From: Allostella vacuolata
GTDB lineage: Bacteria > Pseudomonadota > Alphaproteobacteria > ATCC43930 > Allostellaceae
Length of the DNA: 64,000 bases
Assembly: GCA_006739055.1 (NCBI GenBank)
Contig: AP019702.1
Span: 2,629,388 to 2,693,387, forward strand
Direction of reading: 5' to 3'
Both the position numbers and the translations under genes were made by a program. Shown in pieces: positions 19,494-26,881 of this stretch. A model generated the notes under the pieces. The model was given only the letters and a program-made list of their open reading frames with translations, was not told the DNA's origin and made no database searches. The first letter of the stretch is position 1. Every line of letters begins with the position of its first letter.

Positions 19494-20306
19494 CTACGGC
19501 CGCTCGACCAGGGCCGCCAGGCGCGCCCGCAGGCCGCGGCGCTGCCGGACGTCGGAGATCATCCGCCGCCATTCCCGCAGCAGGATCGCCAGCGGGTTGC
19601 GGGTCGGGCCGGCCTGGCCGTGCAGGCCGAAGCGCAGGGGCTCCCCCGCCGGGGCGGCGGCGAAGGTGCCGAACAGGCGGTCGAACAGGATCAGCACCCC
19701 GCCGAAGTTGCGGTCGAGGCAGGCGTCGTTGCTGGCGTGATGGACGTGGTGGTGGCGGGGCGTGTTCAGCACCCATTCGAGCGGGCCCAGGTGGGGCGCC
19801 CGGGCGGCATGCAGGAAGAACTGCCAGACGAGGTTGGCGGCCAGCATCCCCAGCACGGCCAGCGGCGGGAAGCCGAGCAGCACCAGCGGCAGGTAGAAGA
19901 CGATGCCGCCGGTCGCCGGCCCGAACCAGCCGATGCGGATCGCCGCACTGAGGTTCATCCGGGTCGCGGAATGGTGCACCGCATGCGTCGCCCACAGCCA
20001 GCGCACCCGGTGCATGGCCAGGTGGTGGACATAGTAGGCGAGCTCGACGCCGAGGAAGAGGGCGATCCAGGCGGCGGCCGAATCCATTGCGATGTCGAAC
20101 AGGCGCCACTCCGCGACCCAGGCGAGCGGCACGGCGACCAGGCCCGCGGTCGCCAGCGCGGCCAGGCGCTGGCCCAGATGGAGGAAGAGGGAGGCGGCCG
20201 TCTCGCCGGGGTCGTAGGCGCCGTGCCGGGCCATGCGGCACAGCAGGTACTCGACGCCCACCAGCCCCAGCGTGACGAACGGCAGGAATGTCCGCGCCGC
20301 CTCCAT
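19494..20306 (-). CDS. Sterol desaturase / fatty acid hydroxylase family membrane protein
   Basis: A 270-aa integral membrane di-iron oxygenase. Histidine clusters HHLAMH, HAVHHS and HHHVHHA supply the metal ligands, and four or more hydrophobic helices surround them (about 7-22, 43-62, 73-95, 125-165). The NDACLDRNFGGVLILFDRLFGTF segment is characteristic of the bacterial branch. ATG 20306 is chosen because the frame upstream overlaps the next gene without homology. The bacterial substrates (hopanoid, carotenoid, sphingolipid or alkylglycerol) cannot be assigned from sequence. It is 5 bp from the cysteine-rich secreted protein gene, probably co-transcribed. Confidence 0.88.
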   Translation of the reverse strand: MEAARTFLPFVTLGLVGVEYLLCRMARHGAYDPGETAASLFLHLGQRLAALATAGLVAVPLAWVAEWRLFDIAMDSAAAWIALFLGVELAYYVHHLAMHRVRWLWATHAVHHSATRMNLSAAIRIGWFGPATGGIVFYLPLVLLGFPPLAVLGMLAANLVWQFFLHAARAPHLGPLEWVLNTPRHHHVHHASNDACLDRNFGGVLILFDRLFGTFAAAPAGEPLRFGLHGQAGPTRNPLAILLREWRRMISDVRQRRGLRARLAALVERP

Positions 20307-20311
20307 CGCCG

Positions 20312-20545
20312 TTACTTCGCCGGCGGCTGCGACTGCACGAAGGTGCGGCAGGCAGGCGACAGGTCTGCGTCGTGCTTGCGCAGGCAGACGAGGATGCGCC
20401 CGCCGCCGGGCATGACACCCTTGCACAGCCGCTGCATGTCGGCGCCGCAGGCCTGGCGGGCGGCCTGGCGGTCCTGGGCCTGGGCCATCACCGGCACCAG
20501 GAGGAATAGGGCGGCGAGCGCCGCCGGCAGGGTTTTCATGGTCAT
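20312..20545 (-). CDS. Small secreted cysteine-rich protein
   Basis: A 77-aa protein with a signal peptide (hydrophobic core about 7-20, cleavage near AQAQ) and four cysteines in ACGADMQRLCKGV and VCLRKHDADLSPACRTF. This matches the cysteine-rich repeat (GLG1/FGFR-like) found in short periplasmic proteins of alphaproteobacteria. ATG 20539 is an alternative start. Function is unknown; it is upstream of and close to the desaturase-family gene. Confidence 0.72.
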   Translation of the reverse strand: MTMKTLPAALAALFLLVPVMAQAQDRQAARQACGADMQRLCKGVMPGGGRILVCLRKHDADLSPACRTFVQSQPPAK

Positions 20546-20561
20546 GTTCCGATCGATAGCC

Positions 20562-20864
20562 TTAGCGGCGGAAGGAGCCGGCGCGCGTCACCGAATGGCC
20601 GCGCGGTCCGGTCGTGGTGCGGGAATAATCGTAGTGGTTCCCGTACCGGCTGACTGTACCGGACCGGCTGGCGGTACGGCCATAGGGGCCGGTCGCCTGG
20701 TAGGAGCGCTGGCAGCTGCCGTTGGCGCAGCTCCCCGAACCGTGGGCCGAGTAGGTCCCGTGCGGGGTGGTCACGGTCCGGGTTCGGTCCCAGGCGGCGG
20801 CGTCCGCGGCGGCGGCGGTCAAAGACAGCGCGGCCATGGCCGAGGCGAGAAGGAGGTGCTTCAT
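20562..20864 (-). CDS. Small secreted Ser/Tyr/Gly-rich protein
   Basis: A 100-aa protein with a clear signal peptide (MKHLLLASAMAALSLTAAAADA) and a low-complexity mature part with repeated R/T/Y/G motifs (TTPHGTYSAHG, RTASRSGTVSRYG, RTTTGPRG) and two cysteines (SCANGSCQRS). I do not recognise the family with certainty; similar short periplasmic proteins are common in Rhodospirillales. An AAGGAG-like site is not obvious. Its start faces the response regulator gene at 21024, with 159 bp between. Confidence 0.6.
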   Translation of the reverse strand: MKHLLLASAMAALSLTAAAADAAAWDRTRTVTTPHGTYSAHGSGSCANGSCQRSYQATGPYGRTASRSGTVSRYGNHYDYSRTTTGPRGHSVTRAGSFRR

Positions 20865-21023
20865 CGGTGGGCTCCCTGGAGAGGAGGGACCGGCCGGGGT
20901 GGCGATCCCGATGGCCAGGAGCATGCCGCCCGGACGTTGCCCGGGGTTTGCAGCTGAGGGCGCCTTTGTAACGATTTGTAACGGCCGCGTGGCACCGGCC
21001 GCGGTCGCGCTACACTCTGCGCC

Positions 21024-21737
21024 ATGTCCGCCCAGACGATCCTGGTGGTCGAGGACGACCGCGAGATCCGCCAGCTGATCGCCGACCGGCTCGGCCGGGA
21101 GGGCTATCGCGTGCTGACGGCCGAGGATGGCCGGGCGATGGCCCGGCTGGTCGCGCGCGAGGTGCCGGACCTGGTGCTGCTCGACCTGATGCTGCCGGGC
21201 GAGGACGGCCTGTCGATCTGCCGCCGGCTGCGCGCCCAGGGCAACGTGCCGATCCTGATGGTGACGGCCAAGGCCGACCCGGTCGACCGTGTGGTCGGGC
21301 TGGAGATCGGCGCCGACGACTATCTGGTGAAGCCGTTCGACCCGCGCGAGCTGCTGGCCCGGGTCCGCGCCCTGCTGCGCCGCGCCTCCGGCCTGCCGAC
21401 GGAGCCGCCGCGGCGGCGCTTCGCCTTCGCCGGCCTCGTCGTCGACCTCGACCAGCGCCAGGTGGCGACGGCGGCCGGCGAGCGGGTGCCGCTGACCTCG
21501 GCGGAGTTCGACCTGCTCGCCTGCCTGGTCGCGCATCCGCGCCGCGTGCTGTCCCGCGACCAGCTGCTGGACTGGACGCGCGGGCGGATGGCGGACCCCT
21601 TCGACCGCACGATCGACGTCACCGTCAGCCGCCTGCGCCGCAAGCTCGACCTGGCCCTGCCGGGTACGGCCGATGCGGTGACGACGGTGCGCAACGGCGG
21701 CTACCTGCTGTCGGCGGACGTGGAGCCGGTGCGGTGA
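21024..21737 (+). CDS. OmpR-family response regulator
   Basis: A 237-aa regulator with a receiver domain (1-120: acidic pair EDD, phospho-Asp in LVLLDLMLPGEDG, Lys in VKPFDPRELL) and a winged-helix output domain (135-235: LTSAEFDLLACLVAHPRRVLSRDQLL, RTIDVTVSRLRRKL). It overlaps the kinase gene by four bases and thus forms a cognate pair with it. The targets are unknown; the divergent secreted-protein gene at 20864 is the nearest candidate. Confidence 0.93.
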   Translation: MSAQTILVVEDDREIRQLIADRLGREGYRVLTAEDGRAMARLVAREVPDLVLLDLMLPGEDGLSICRRLRAQGNVPILMVTAKADPVDRVVGLEIGADDYLVKPFDPRELLARVRALLRRASGLPTEPPRRRFAFAGLVVDLDQRQVATAAGERVPLTSAEFDLLACLVAHPRRVLSRDQLLDWTRGRMADPFDRTIDVTVSRLRRKLDLALPGTADAVTTVRNGGYLLSADVEPVR

Positions 21738-23083
21738 CCGCCCGGTTCTGGAGACTGGGCTTTGTCTGGCGGCTGGGCATGATCGTGATCGGCGCCCTGC
21801 TGCTGGTGCAGGTGCTGGCGCTCGGCGCCTATCACCTGCAGCGCGAGCGCTCGCCGGAGGCGGGCTTCCGGGCACCGCTGGCGGGCCAGGTCGCGGCGCT
21901 GGCCCGCCTGCTGGACGGGCTCGACCCGGCCGGGCGCGCGCTCGCGCTGGCTGCCTTCAACGGCGCCGGCCTGATGGCGTCGATCCAGCCGGAGCCGCCG
22001 CCGCCGGCCCGCGGCGCGCGCCTGCCGCGGCTGGAGGCGACGCTCGCCCGGCGGCTGGAGGCCGATGGGCGCGCGGTGTCGGCCCGGCTGCTGCGCCCGG
22101 ACCGCGACGACGGCGAGGGAGCGGCGGGCCTGCCGCAGCTGATCGGCGAGGAGGTGCGCATCGAGGTCGAGCTGGCCGACCGCTCGGTGCTGGTGGTGGA
22201 GGCGCTCGGCGACCTGACGGTCCGGGTGATGGGGCTGCCGGTCGGGCTGGTGGCGGGGATGCTGGGGCTGGCGGTCGCCGCCTTCGCGGTCTTCGCCGTG
22301 GTCCGCGAGACCCGGCCGCTGGCGGCCCTGGCCGCCCGGGTCGAGCGCTTCGGCCGCATGCCGGAGCCGGTCAGCCTGGCGGAGAAGGGGGCGCCCGACG
22401 TCCGGGTGCTGATCCGCGCCTTCAACGCCATGCAGGGGCGCATCCTGCAGCTGCTGCGCGGCCGCGCCCTGGTGGTGGGCGCCATCGCCCACGACCTGCG
22501 CACCTACCTGACCCGCCTGCGCCTGCGCGCCGAGGCGATCGACGACCCGGCGCAGCGCCGGGCCGCCCTCAGCGACCTGGAGGACATGGAGGCGCTGCTG
22601 GAGGATTCGCTGGTCTTCGCCCGCGCCACCTTCGCCGAGGGCGAGGCCGGCACGACCGACCTCGGCCGCGTCCTGGCGCGCGAATGCGAGGAGCGGGCGG
22701 CGATGGGCGAGGTCGTTACGGCGACCCTGCCGCCCGCGCCGGCGGCCGTGCGCGGCAGCCCGCCGGCCCTGCGCCGGGTGGTCGCCAACCTGCTCGACAA
22801 CGCGGTCAAGTATGGCGGCCGCGCCGATGCGGCGCTGGCCGTCGCGGCCGGCTGGGTCGAGCTGACGGTGGACGATGCCGGCCCCGGCATCGCCGAGGCC
22901 GACCGGCTGCGGGTGTTCGACCCCTTCGCGCGCCTCGACCCGTCGCGCAACCGCGAGCTCGGCGGGGCCGGCCTCGGCCTGACCATCGCCGCCCATGTCG
23001 TCGAGAGCCTGGGCGGGACGATCGCGGTCGAGGCGAGCCCGGCCGGCGGGGCCCGGTTGCGGGTCCGGCTGCCGGCGGCTTGA
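21734..23083 (+). CDS. Sensor histidine kinase (EnvZ-like)
   Basis: A 449-aa membrane kinase starting at GTG 21734 (overlap GTGA with the regulator stop). Two membrane helices (about 12-30 and 165-190) bound a periplasmic sensor loop of about 130 aa. A HAMP-like region follows, with the H-box AIAHDLRTYLTRLRLRAEAI, N-box NLLDNAVKYGG, and G boxes DDAGPGIAEAD and GGAGLGLTIAAHVV. The phosphoacceptor motif HDLRTYLTR is that of the EnvZ/OmpR-type HisKA. The signal is unknown. Confidence 0.92.
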   Translation: MTARFWRLGFVWRLGMIVIGALLLVQVLALGAYHLQRERSPEAGFRAPLAGQVAALARLLDGLDPAGRALALAAFNGAGLMASIQPEPPPPARGARLPRLEATLARRLEADGRAVSARLLRPDRDDGEGAAGLPQLIGEEVRIEVELADRSVLVVEALGDLTVRVMGLPVGLVAGMLGLAVAAFAVFAVVRETRPLAALAARVERFGRMPEPVSLAEKGAPDVRVLIRAFNAMQGRILQLLRGRALVVGAIAHDLRTYLTRLRLRAEAIDDPAQRRAALSDLEDMEALLEDSLVFARATFAEGEAGTTDLGRVLARECEERAAMGEVVTATLPPAPAAVRGSPPALRRVVANLLDNAVKYGGRADAALAVAAGWVELTVDDAGPGIAEADRLRVFDPFARLDPSRNRELGGAGLGLTIAAHVVESLGGTIAVEASPAGGARLRVRLPAA

Positions 23084-23167
23084 ACCTTTCCGGCCGCGGC
23101 CGCGACTACCTGTCCGCGATGCGCCGTTCCGTCGGTGCGCGCGAGCCCCCCTCGAAAGGACGCCGCC

Positions 23168-23434
23168 ATGACCACCCGCCTCTTCCTCCGCGCCTTCGGC
23201 CTGCTGGCGGGCGTTGCCCGCCGGGTGATCCGCGAGGCCGGCCTCCGCCGCGCCGAGGTCCAACTCCACGAACTGGACGACCGCATGCTCCGCGACCTGG
23301 GGTTGACCCGCGACCAGGTCGGCAGTGCGGTGCGCATGGCCGGCCCGGCGCAGCCCGCCATTTCCGTCCGTCCCGCAGGCCCGCCCGCGCCGGCGGCGGA
23401 GCAGGATCGCGATCCCGCCCGCAGGGCGGCCTGA
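23168..23434 (+). CDS. DUF1127 small protein
   Basis: An 88-aa protein with the DUF1127 (YjiS-like) core: AEVQLHELDDRMLRDLGLTRDQV. It is basic at the N-terminus, with an Ala/Pro/Arg tail. Proteins of this family have been linked to phosphate/carbon balance and small RNA binding in alphaproteobacteria. GAAAGGA lies in front of ATG 23168. It is a separate small gene between the two-component system and the DUF1428 gene. Confidence 0.8.
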   Translation: MTTRLFLRAFGLLAGVARRVIREAGLRRAEVQLHELDDRMLRDLGLTRDQVGSAVRMAGPAQPAISVRPAGPPAPAAEQDRDPARRAA

Positions 23435-23517
23435 CCTGGATCATCCGGCCGGAGCGCCCATGTGAAGGAGATGCGGGCGGCCGGTGGCGGCCGCCCCTGC
23501 CCGAAAGGAGCGTTCCC

Positions 23518-23871
23518 ATGAGCTATGTCGACGGATTCGTGGTCCCGGTTCCGGCCGGGAAGAAGGACGCCTATCGCGCCCTGGCCGCGACGATGGCGGA
23601 CCTCTTCCGCGAGCACGGCGCGACCCGCGTGGTGGAATGCTGGGCCGACGACGTGCCGGACGGCAAGGTCACCGACTTCCGCCGCGCGGTGCAGGCGGAG
23701 GAGGGCGAGACCGTCGTCTTCTCCTGGATCGAGTGGCCCTCGAAGGCGGCGCGGGATGCCGGCAACGAGAAGATCATGGCCGACCCGCGCATGGACATGG
23801 GCGAGCCCAGGGTCTTCGACGGCCGCCGCATGATCTATGGCGGGTTCTCGGTTCTGCTCGACGCCGGCTGA
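23518..23871 (+). CDS. DUF1428 (YbaA-like) protein
   Basis: A 117-aa protein beginning SYVDGFVVPVPAGKKDAYRA with FSWIEWPSKAARDAGNEKIM and the RMIYGGFSVLLDAG end, which together are the DUF1428 signature. The fold is a dimeric ferredoxin-like alpha/beta barrel with no known activity. CGAAAGGAG precedes the ATG. It is followed after 6 bp by a bidirectional terminator shared with the convergent aldolase gene. Confidence 0.9.
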   Translation: MSYVDGFVVPVPAGKKDAYRALAATMADLFREHGATRVVECWADDVPDGKVTDFRRAVQAEEGETVVFSWIEWPSKAARDAGNEKIMADPRMDMGEPRVFDGRRMIYGGFSVLLDAG

Positions 23872-23877
23872 ATGAAG

Positions 23878-23904
23878 AAACCCCCGGGATGGTCCCGGGG
23901 GTTT
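23878..23904. terminator. Bidirectional Rho-independent terminator
   Basis: A perfect 12-bp stem (23878-23889 with 23893-23904) around a TGG loop, with an A-run on one side and T-run on the other, so it can stop both the DUF1428 transcript and the opposing sugar-acid operon. Confidence 0.88.
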
Positions 23905-23931
23905 CCATTCGACGGCGGGGTGGCCGCGACG

Positions 23932-24732
23932 TCAGTACGGGCCGGCCTTCAGCCCGCCCGAGGCGCTGCGCACCTTGGTCAGCTCGACCTGCATGCCGAC
24001 CTGGAGCAGGCGGGAATCCGAGCCGATGGTGGTGAACTGGAAGCCCTTCTGGGCCATCTTCGCGGCATAGTCGCCGGAGCCGGTGTGGATGCCGGCATGG
24101 ACGCCGTGCTTCTTGCACGCGGCCAGGATGCCCATGATGGCCTCGTACTGCACGGTGCCCTCGGCATGGTCGAAGCCGACCTTGCCGGTCAGCGACAGCG
24201 ACAGGTCGGCCGGGCCGACATAGACGCCATCGAGGCCGGGGGTCGACAGGATCGCCTCCAGGTTGTCGAGCGCCTGCTGGGTCTCGATCATCGCCATCAC
24301 CGCGATGCTGGCGTTCGCCTCCGGCTGGTAGTCGTTGCCGTAGAAGCCGGCGCGGATCGGGCCGAAGGAGCGCTGGCCGAGCGGGGGATAGCGGCACGCC
24401 TCGACGAGGCGCTTGGCCTGGTCGGCGGTGTTGATCATCGGGCAGATCACGCCCAGCGCGCCAGCATCGAGCGACTTCATGATGATGCCCTCGTCCAGCC
24501 ACGGCACGCGGACGAACGGGGTCACCGAGGTGGTGTTGATGGCCTGGATGCAGGGGACGGCGCTGCCGTATTCCTGCACGCCATGCTGCATGTCGACGGT
24601 GATCGAATCCCAGGTCAGGCCGGCGACGCCCTGCGCCATGACCTCGGCCGAGAAGCCGCTCGGGATGGCGAGCCAGCCGTTGACGACGCAGCCGCCTTCC
24701 TTCCAGATCTTGAGAACGTTGTTCTGCTTCAT
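23932..24732 (-). CDS. HpcH/HpaI-family aldolase
   Basis: A 266-aa class II (metal-dependent) pyruvate aldolase. Recognisable are WDSITVDMQHGVQEY, PFVRVPWLDEGIIMKSLDAGALGVICPMIN, IETQQALDNLEAIL (metal-binding Glu) and GPADLSLSLTG (metal-binding Asp). It would cleave a 2-keto-3-deoxy acid to pyruvate plus an aldehyde. It is the last gene of the minus-strand run beginning at the dehydratase (28606), 77 bp after the dehydrogenase, and ends at the shared terminator. Confidence 0.9.
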   Translation of the reverse strand: MKQNNVLKIWKEGGCVVNGWLAIPSGFSAEVMAQGVAGLTWDSITVDMQHGVQEYGSAVPCIQAINTTSVTPFVRVPWLDEGIIMKSLDAGALGVICPMINTADQAKRLVEACRYPPLGQRSFGPIRAGFYGNDYQPEANASIAVMAMIETQQALDNLEAILSTPGLDGVYVGPADLSLSLTGKVGFDHAEGTVQYEAIMGILAACKKHGVHAGIHTGSGDYAAKMAQKGFQFTTIGSDSRLLQVGMQVELTKVRSASGGLKAGPY

Positions 24733-24809
24733 CGGGGGTATTCCTCCTGGATCCGCCTGCCGGGCGGTCGGTCTCGGTGGGTGGGGTGAGGGGTGGGGAA
24801 GGCGATCGG

Positions 24810-25898
24810 CTAGGCGTTGCCGTCCAGCACGAACGCGACGTTGTTGAGCCGCGCCACGTCGCGCACCTCGTCGAGGAGGGCGGGCGGCATCGGGATGCCG
24901 TTGGCGGAGCGGTCGGCATGGTTGGCCCGCTCCGGGTCGCCATGGACCAGGACCGGCTTGTCGGGATCGGCCGGCTCGGCCCCGCGCAGCGCGTCGAGCA
25001 TGCCGTCGAGGTCGCTCTCGAAATCGCCCGGGTCGCGGAAGGCGGTCGGGTCGATGGCGAAGAAGAAGTGGCCGATGTTGAACATCGACTGGTCGGGCGC
25101 CTTCTTCGCCTTGGTCGGCGCGTACCACGCCCCGGTCAGCATGGCACACAGGATCTCGACCATGGCGCCCAGGCCGTAGCCCTTGTGGCTCGACATCTCG
25201 GCCAGGCCGCCGAGCGGGGTCAGCAGCCGGGTCTCGAAGGCGGCCTTGGCGTCGGTCAGCGGGTTGCCGTCGGCGTCCATGGCCCAGCCGGGCGGGATCG
25301 GCTTCTCGTTCAGGTAGGCGACCCGCATCTTGCCGATCGCCACCGTGCTGGTCGCCATGTCGAGGCAGAAGGGCGGGTTGCGCCCGGCGGGTGCGGCGAA
25401 GGCGATCGGGTTGGTGCCGAACATCGGCACCTTGCTGCGGGTCGGCACCACGGCCGAGTTCCACACGTTGGTGAACGACATGCCGATCAGCCCGGCGGCG
25501 GCTGCCATCAGCGCGTAGTAGCCGGCCGGGCCGTAATGGTTGGAGTTGAAGACGCCGACCGCCGCCATGCCGTTCGCCTTGGCCTTCTCGATGGCGATCG
25601 ACATGCCCTTGACGGCGGGGTAGTGGCCGAGGCCGTGGCCGGCGTCGAGCAGTGCCGTCACCGGCGCCTCGCGCACCACCTTCACGTCGGGCGCGGCCAC
25701 CACCTTGCCCTCGCGGCGCAGCCGGTCGTAGAGCGGCAGCATCGACACGCCGTGGGAATCGACGCCGCGCAGGTCGGTCTCGACCATCACGTCGATCACC
25801 GCGCGGGCCTGCTCCTCCGGCATGCCCCAGGCATCGAACACCAGGGCGAGCTGCCGCCGCAGGCGCTCGGCCGGGATGCGGGTGGTCGGTGCGGCCAT
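24810..25898 (-). CDS. Malate/L-lactate dehydrogenase family (LDH2) oxidoreductase
   Basis: A 362-aa NAD(P)-dependent 2-oxoacid reductase of the non-Rossmann LDH2/MDH2 family. Motifs are VETDLRGVDSHGVSMLPLY, SNHYGPAGYYAL, MFGTNPIAFAAP and EMSSHKGYGLGAMVE. Family members act on malate, ureidoglycolate or 2,3-diketogulonate, among others. The ATG shares one base with the stop of the preceding dehydrogenase gene, so the two are coupled. The operon context suggests oxidation or reduction of a sugar-acid intermediate. Confidence 0.9.
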   Translation of the reverse strand: MAAPTTRIPAERLRRQLALVFDAWGMPEEQARAVIDVMVETDLRGVDSHGVSMLPLYDRLRREGKVVAAPDVKVVREAPVTALLDAGHGLGHYPAVKGMSIAIEKAKANGMAAVGVFNSNHYGPAGYYALMAAAAGLIGMSFTNVWNSAVVPTRSKVPMFGTNPIAFAAPAGRNPPFCLDMATSTVAIGKMRVAYLNEKPIPPGWAMDADGNPLTDAKAAFETRLLTPLGGLAEMSSHKGYGLGAMVEILCAMLTGAWYAPTKAKKAPDQSMFNIGHFFFAIDPTAFRDPGDFESDLDGMLDALRGAEPADPDKPVLVHGDPERANHADRSANGIPMPPALLDEVRDVARLNNVAFVLDGNA

Positions 25899-26839
25899 CA
25901 GGCTTCGACCCGCGTCAGCACCGGCTTGCCCGAGAAATAGGCGATCAGGTTGTCGCACATGAGCTTGCCCATGGCGGCCCGGGTCTCGTGGGTGTTGCTG
26001 GCGATATGCGGGGTCAGCACCACATTGTCGAAGGTCAGCAGCTTCTCGGGCACGTTCGGCTCGTCCTGGAAGACGTCGAGCCCGGCCGCGCCCAGCGCCT
26101 TGTCCTCCAGCACCCGCACCAGCGCCTCCTCGTCGACGATGCTGCCGCGGGCGATGTTGACCAGGATGCCCTTGGTGCCGATGGCGCGCAGCACCTCCTC
26201 GTTGATCAGCTTGCGGGTGCTGGGCCCGCCGTAGCAGGCGACGAAGAAGAAGTCGGAGTTGCGGGCGAGGTCGACCAGCGAGGGCATCAGCCGGTAGGGC
26301 AGGTTGGTCTTGGGCTCGATGTCGTAATACATGATCTCCATGTCGAAGCCGGAGAGCCGCTTGGCCAGCGCCGTGCCGATCCGGCCGAGGCCGCAGATGC
26401 CGGCGCGCTTGCCGGTGACCTTGACCCCGGCCGGGTAGTTGCCCTTCAGCCACTGGCCGTCGCGCAGGAAGCGCTCGGCCTGCGGCACCCGCCGGGCGGC
26501 ATCCAGCATCAGCGTCATGCCGAGGTCGGCGACGCAGTCGGTCAGCACGTTGGGCGTGTTGGTGAGGACGATGTTCTTTTCCTTCACCGTCGGCAGGTCG
26601 ACCGCGTCGTAGCCGACCCCGAAGCCCGAGATGATCTCGAGCTTGGGCAGGCTCAGGATCAGGTCGCGCGGCGCGCCATGGACGCCGGTCGAGGCCAGCC
26701 CGCGCGCCTTGTCGGCGACCGAGGCGAGGAAGCCCTTCTTGTCGTCCGCCTCGTACATCTTGTGGCAGGTGAAGTTCTCTTCGAGCACCGCCATGATCTG
26801 GGGCGGGTACTGGGCGATCAGGACGAGATCGGGCTTCAT
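25898..26839 (-). CDS. D-2-hydroxyacid dehydrogenase (glyoxylate/hydroxypyruvate reductase type)
   Basis: A 313-aa NAD(P)-binding enzyme. The Rossmann motif is GICGLGRIGTALAKRL, the catalytic Arg lies in NIARGSIVDEEALV, Glu in LDVFQDEPNVPEKL and His in LTPHIASNTHETR. A DUF-free single-domain length is normal. In this operon it could reduce glyoxylate or glycolaldehyde-derived oxoacids formed after aldol cleavage. It lies 42 bp downstream of the dehydratase and overlaps the LDH2-type gene by one base. Confidence 0.92.
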   Translation of the reverse strand: MKPDLVLIAQYPPQIMAVLEENFTCHKMYEADDKKGFLASVADKARGLASTGVHGAPRDLILSLPKLEIISGFGVGYDAVDLPTVKEKNIVLTNTPNVLTDCVADLGMTLMLDAARRVPQAERFLRDGQWLKGNYPAGVKVTGKRAGICGLGRIGTALAKRLSGFDMEIMYYDIEPKTNLPYRLMPSLVDLARNSDFFFVACYGGPSTRKLINEEVLRAIGTKGILVNIARGSIVDEEALVRVLEDKALGAAGLDVFQDEPNVPEKLLTFDNVVLTPHIASNTHETRAAMGKLMCDNLIAYFSGKPVLTRVEA

Positions 26840-26881
26840 GGCGTTTCCTTCGCGGCGCGGTCGTTTCTTGGGGGGCGCAGT

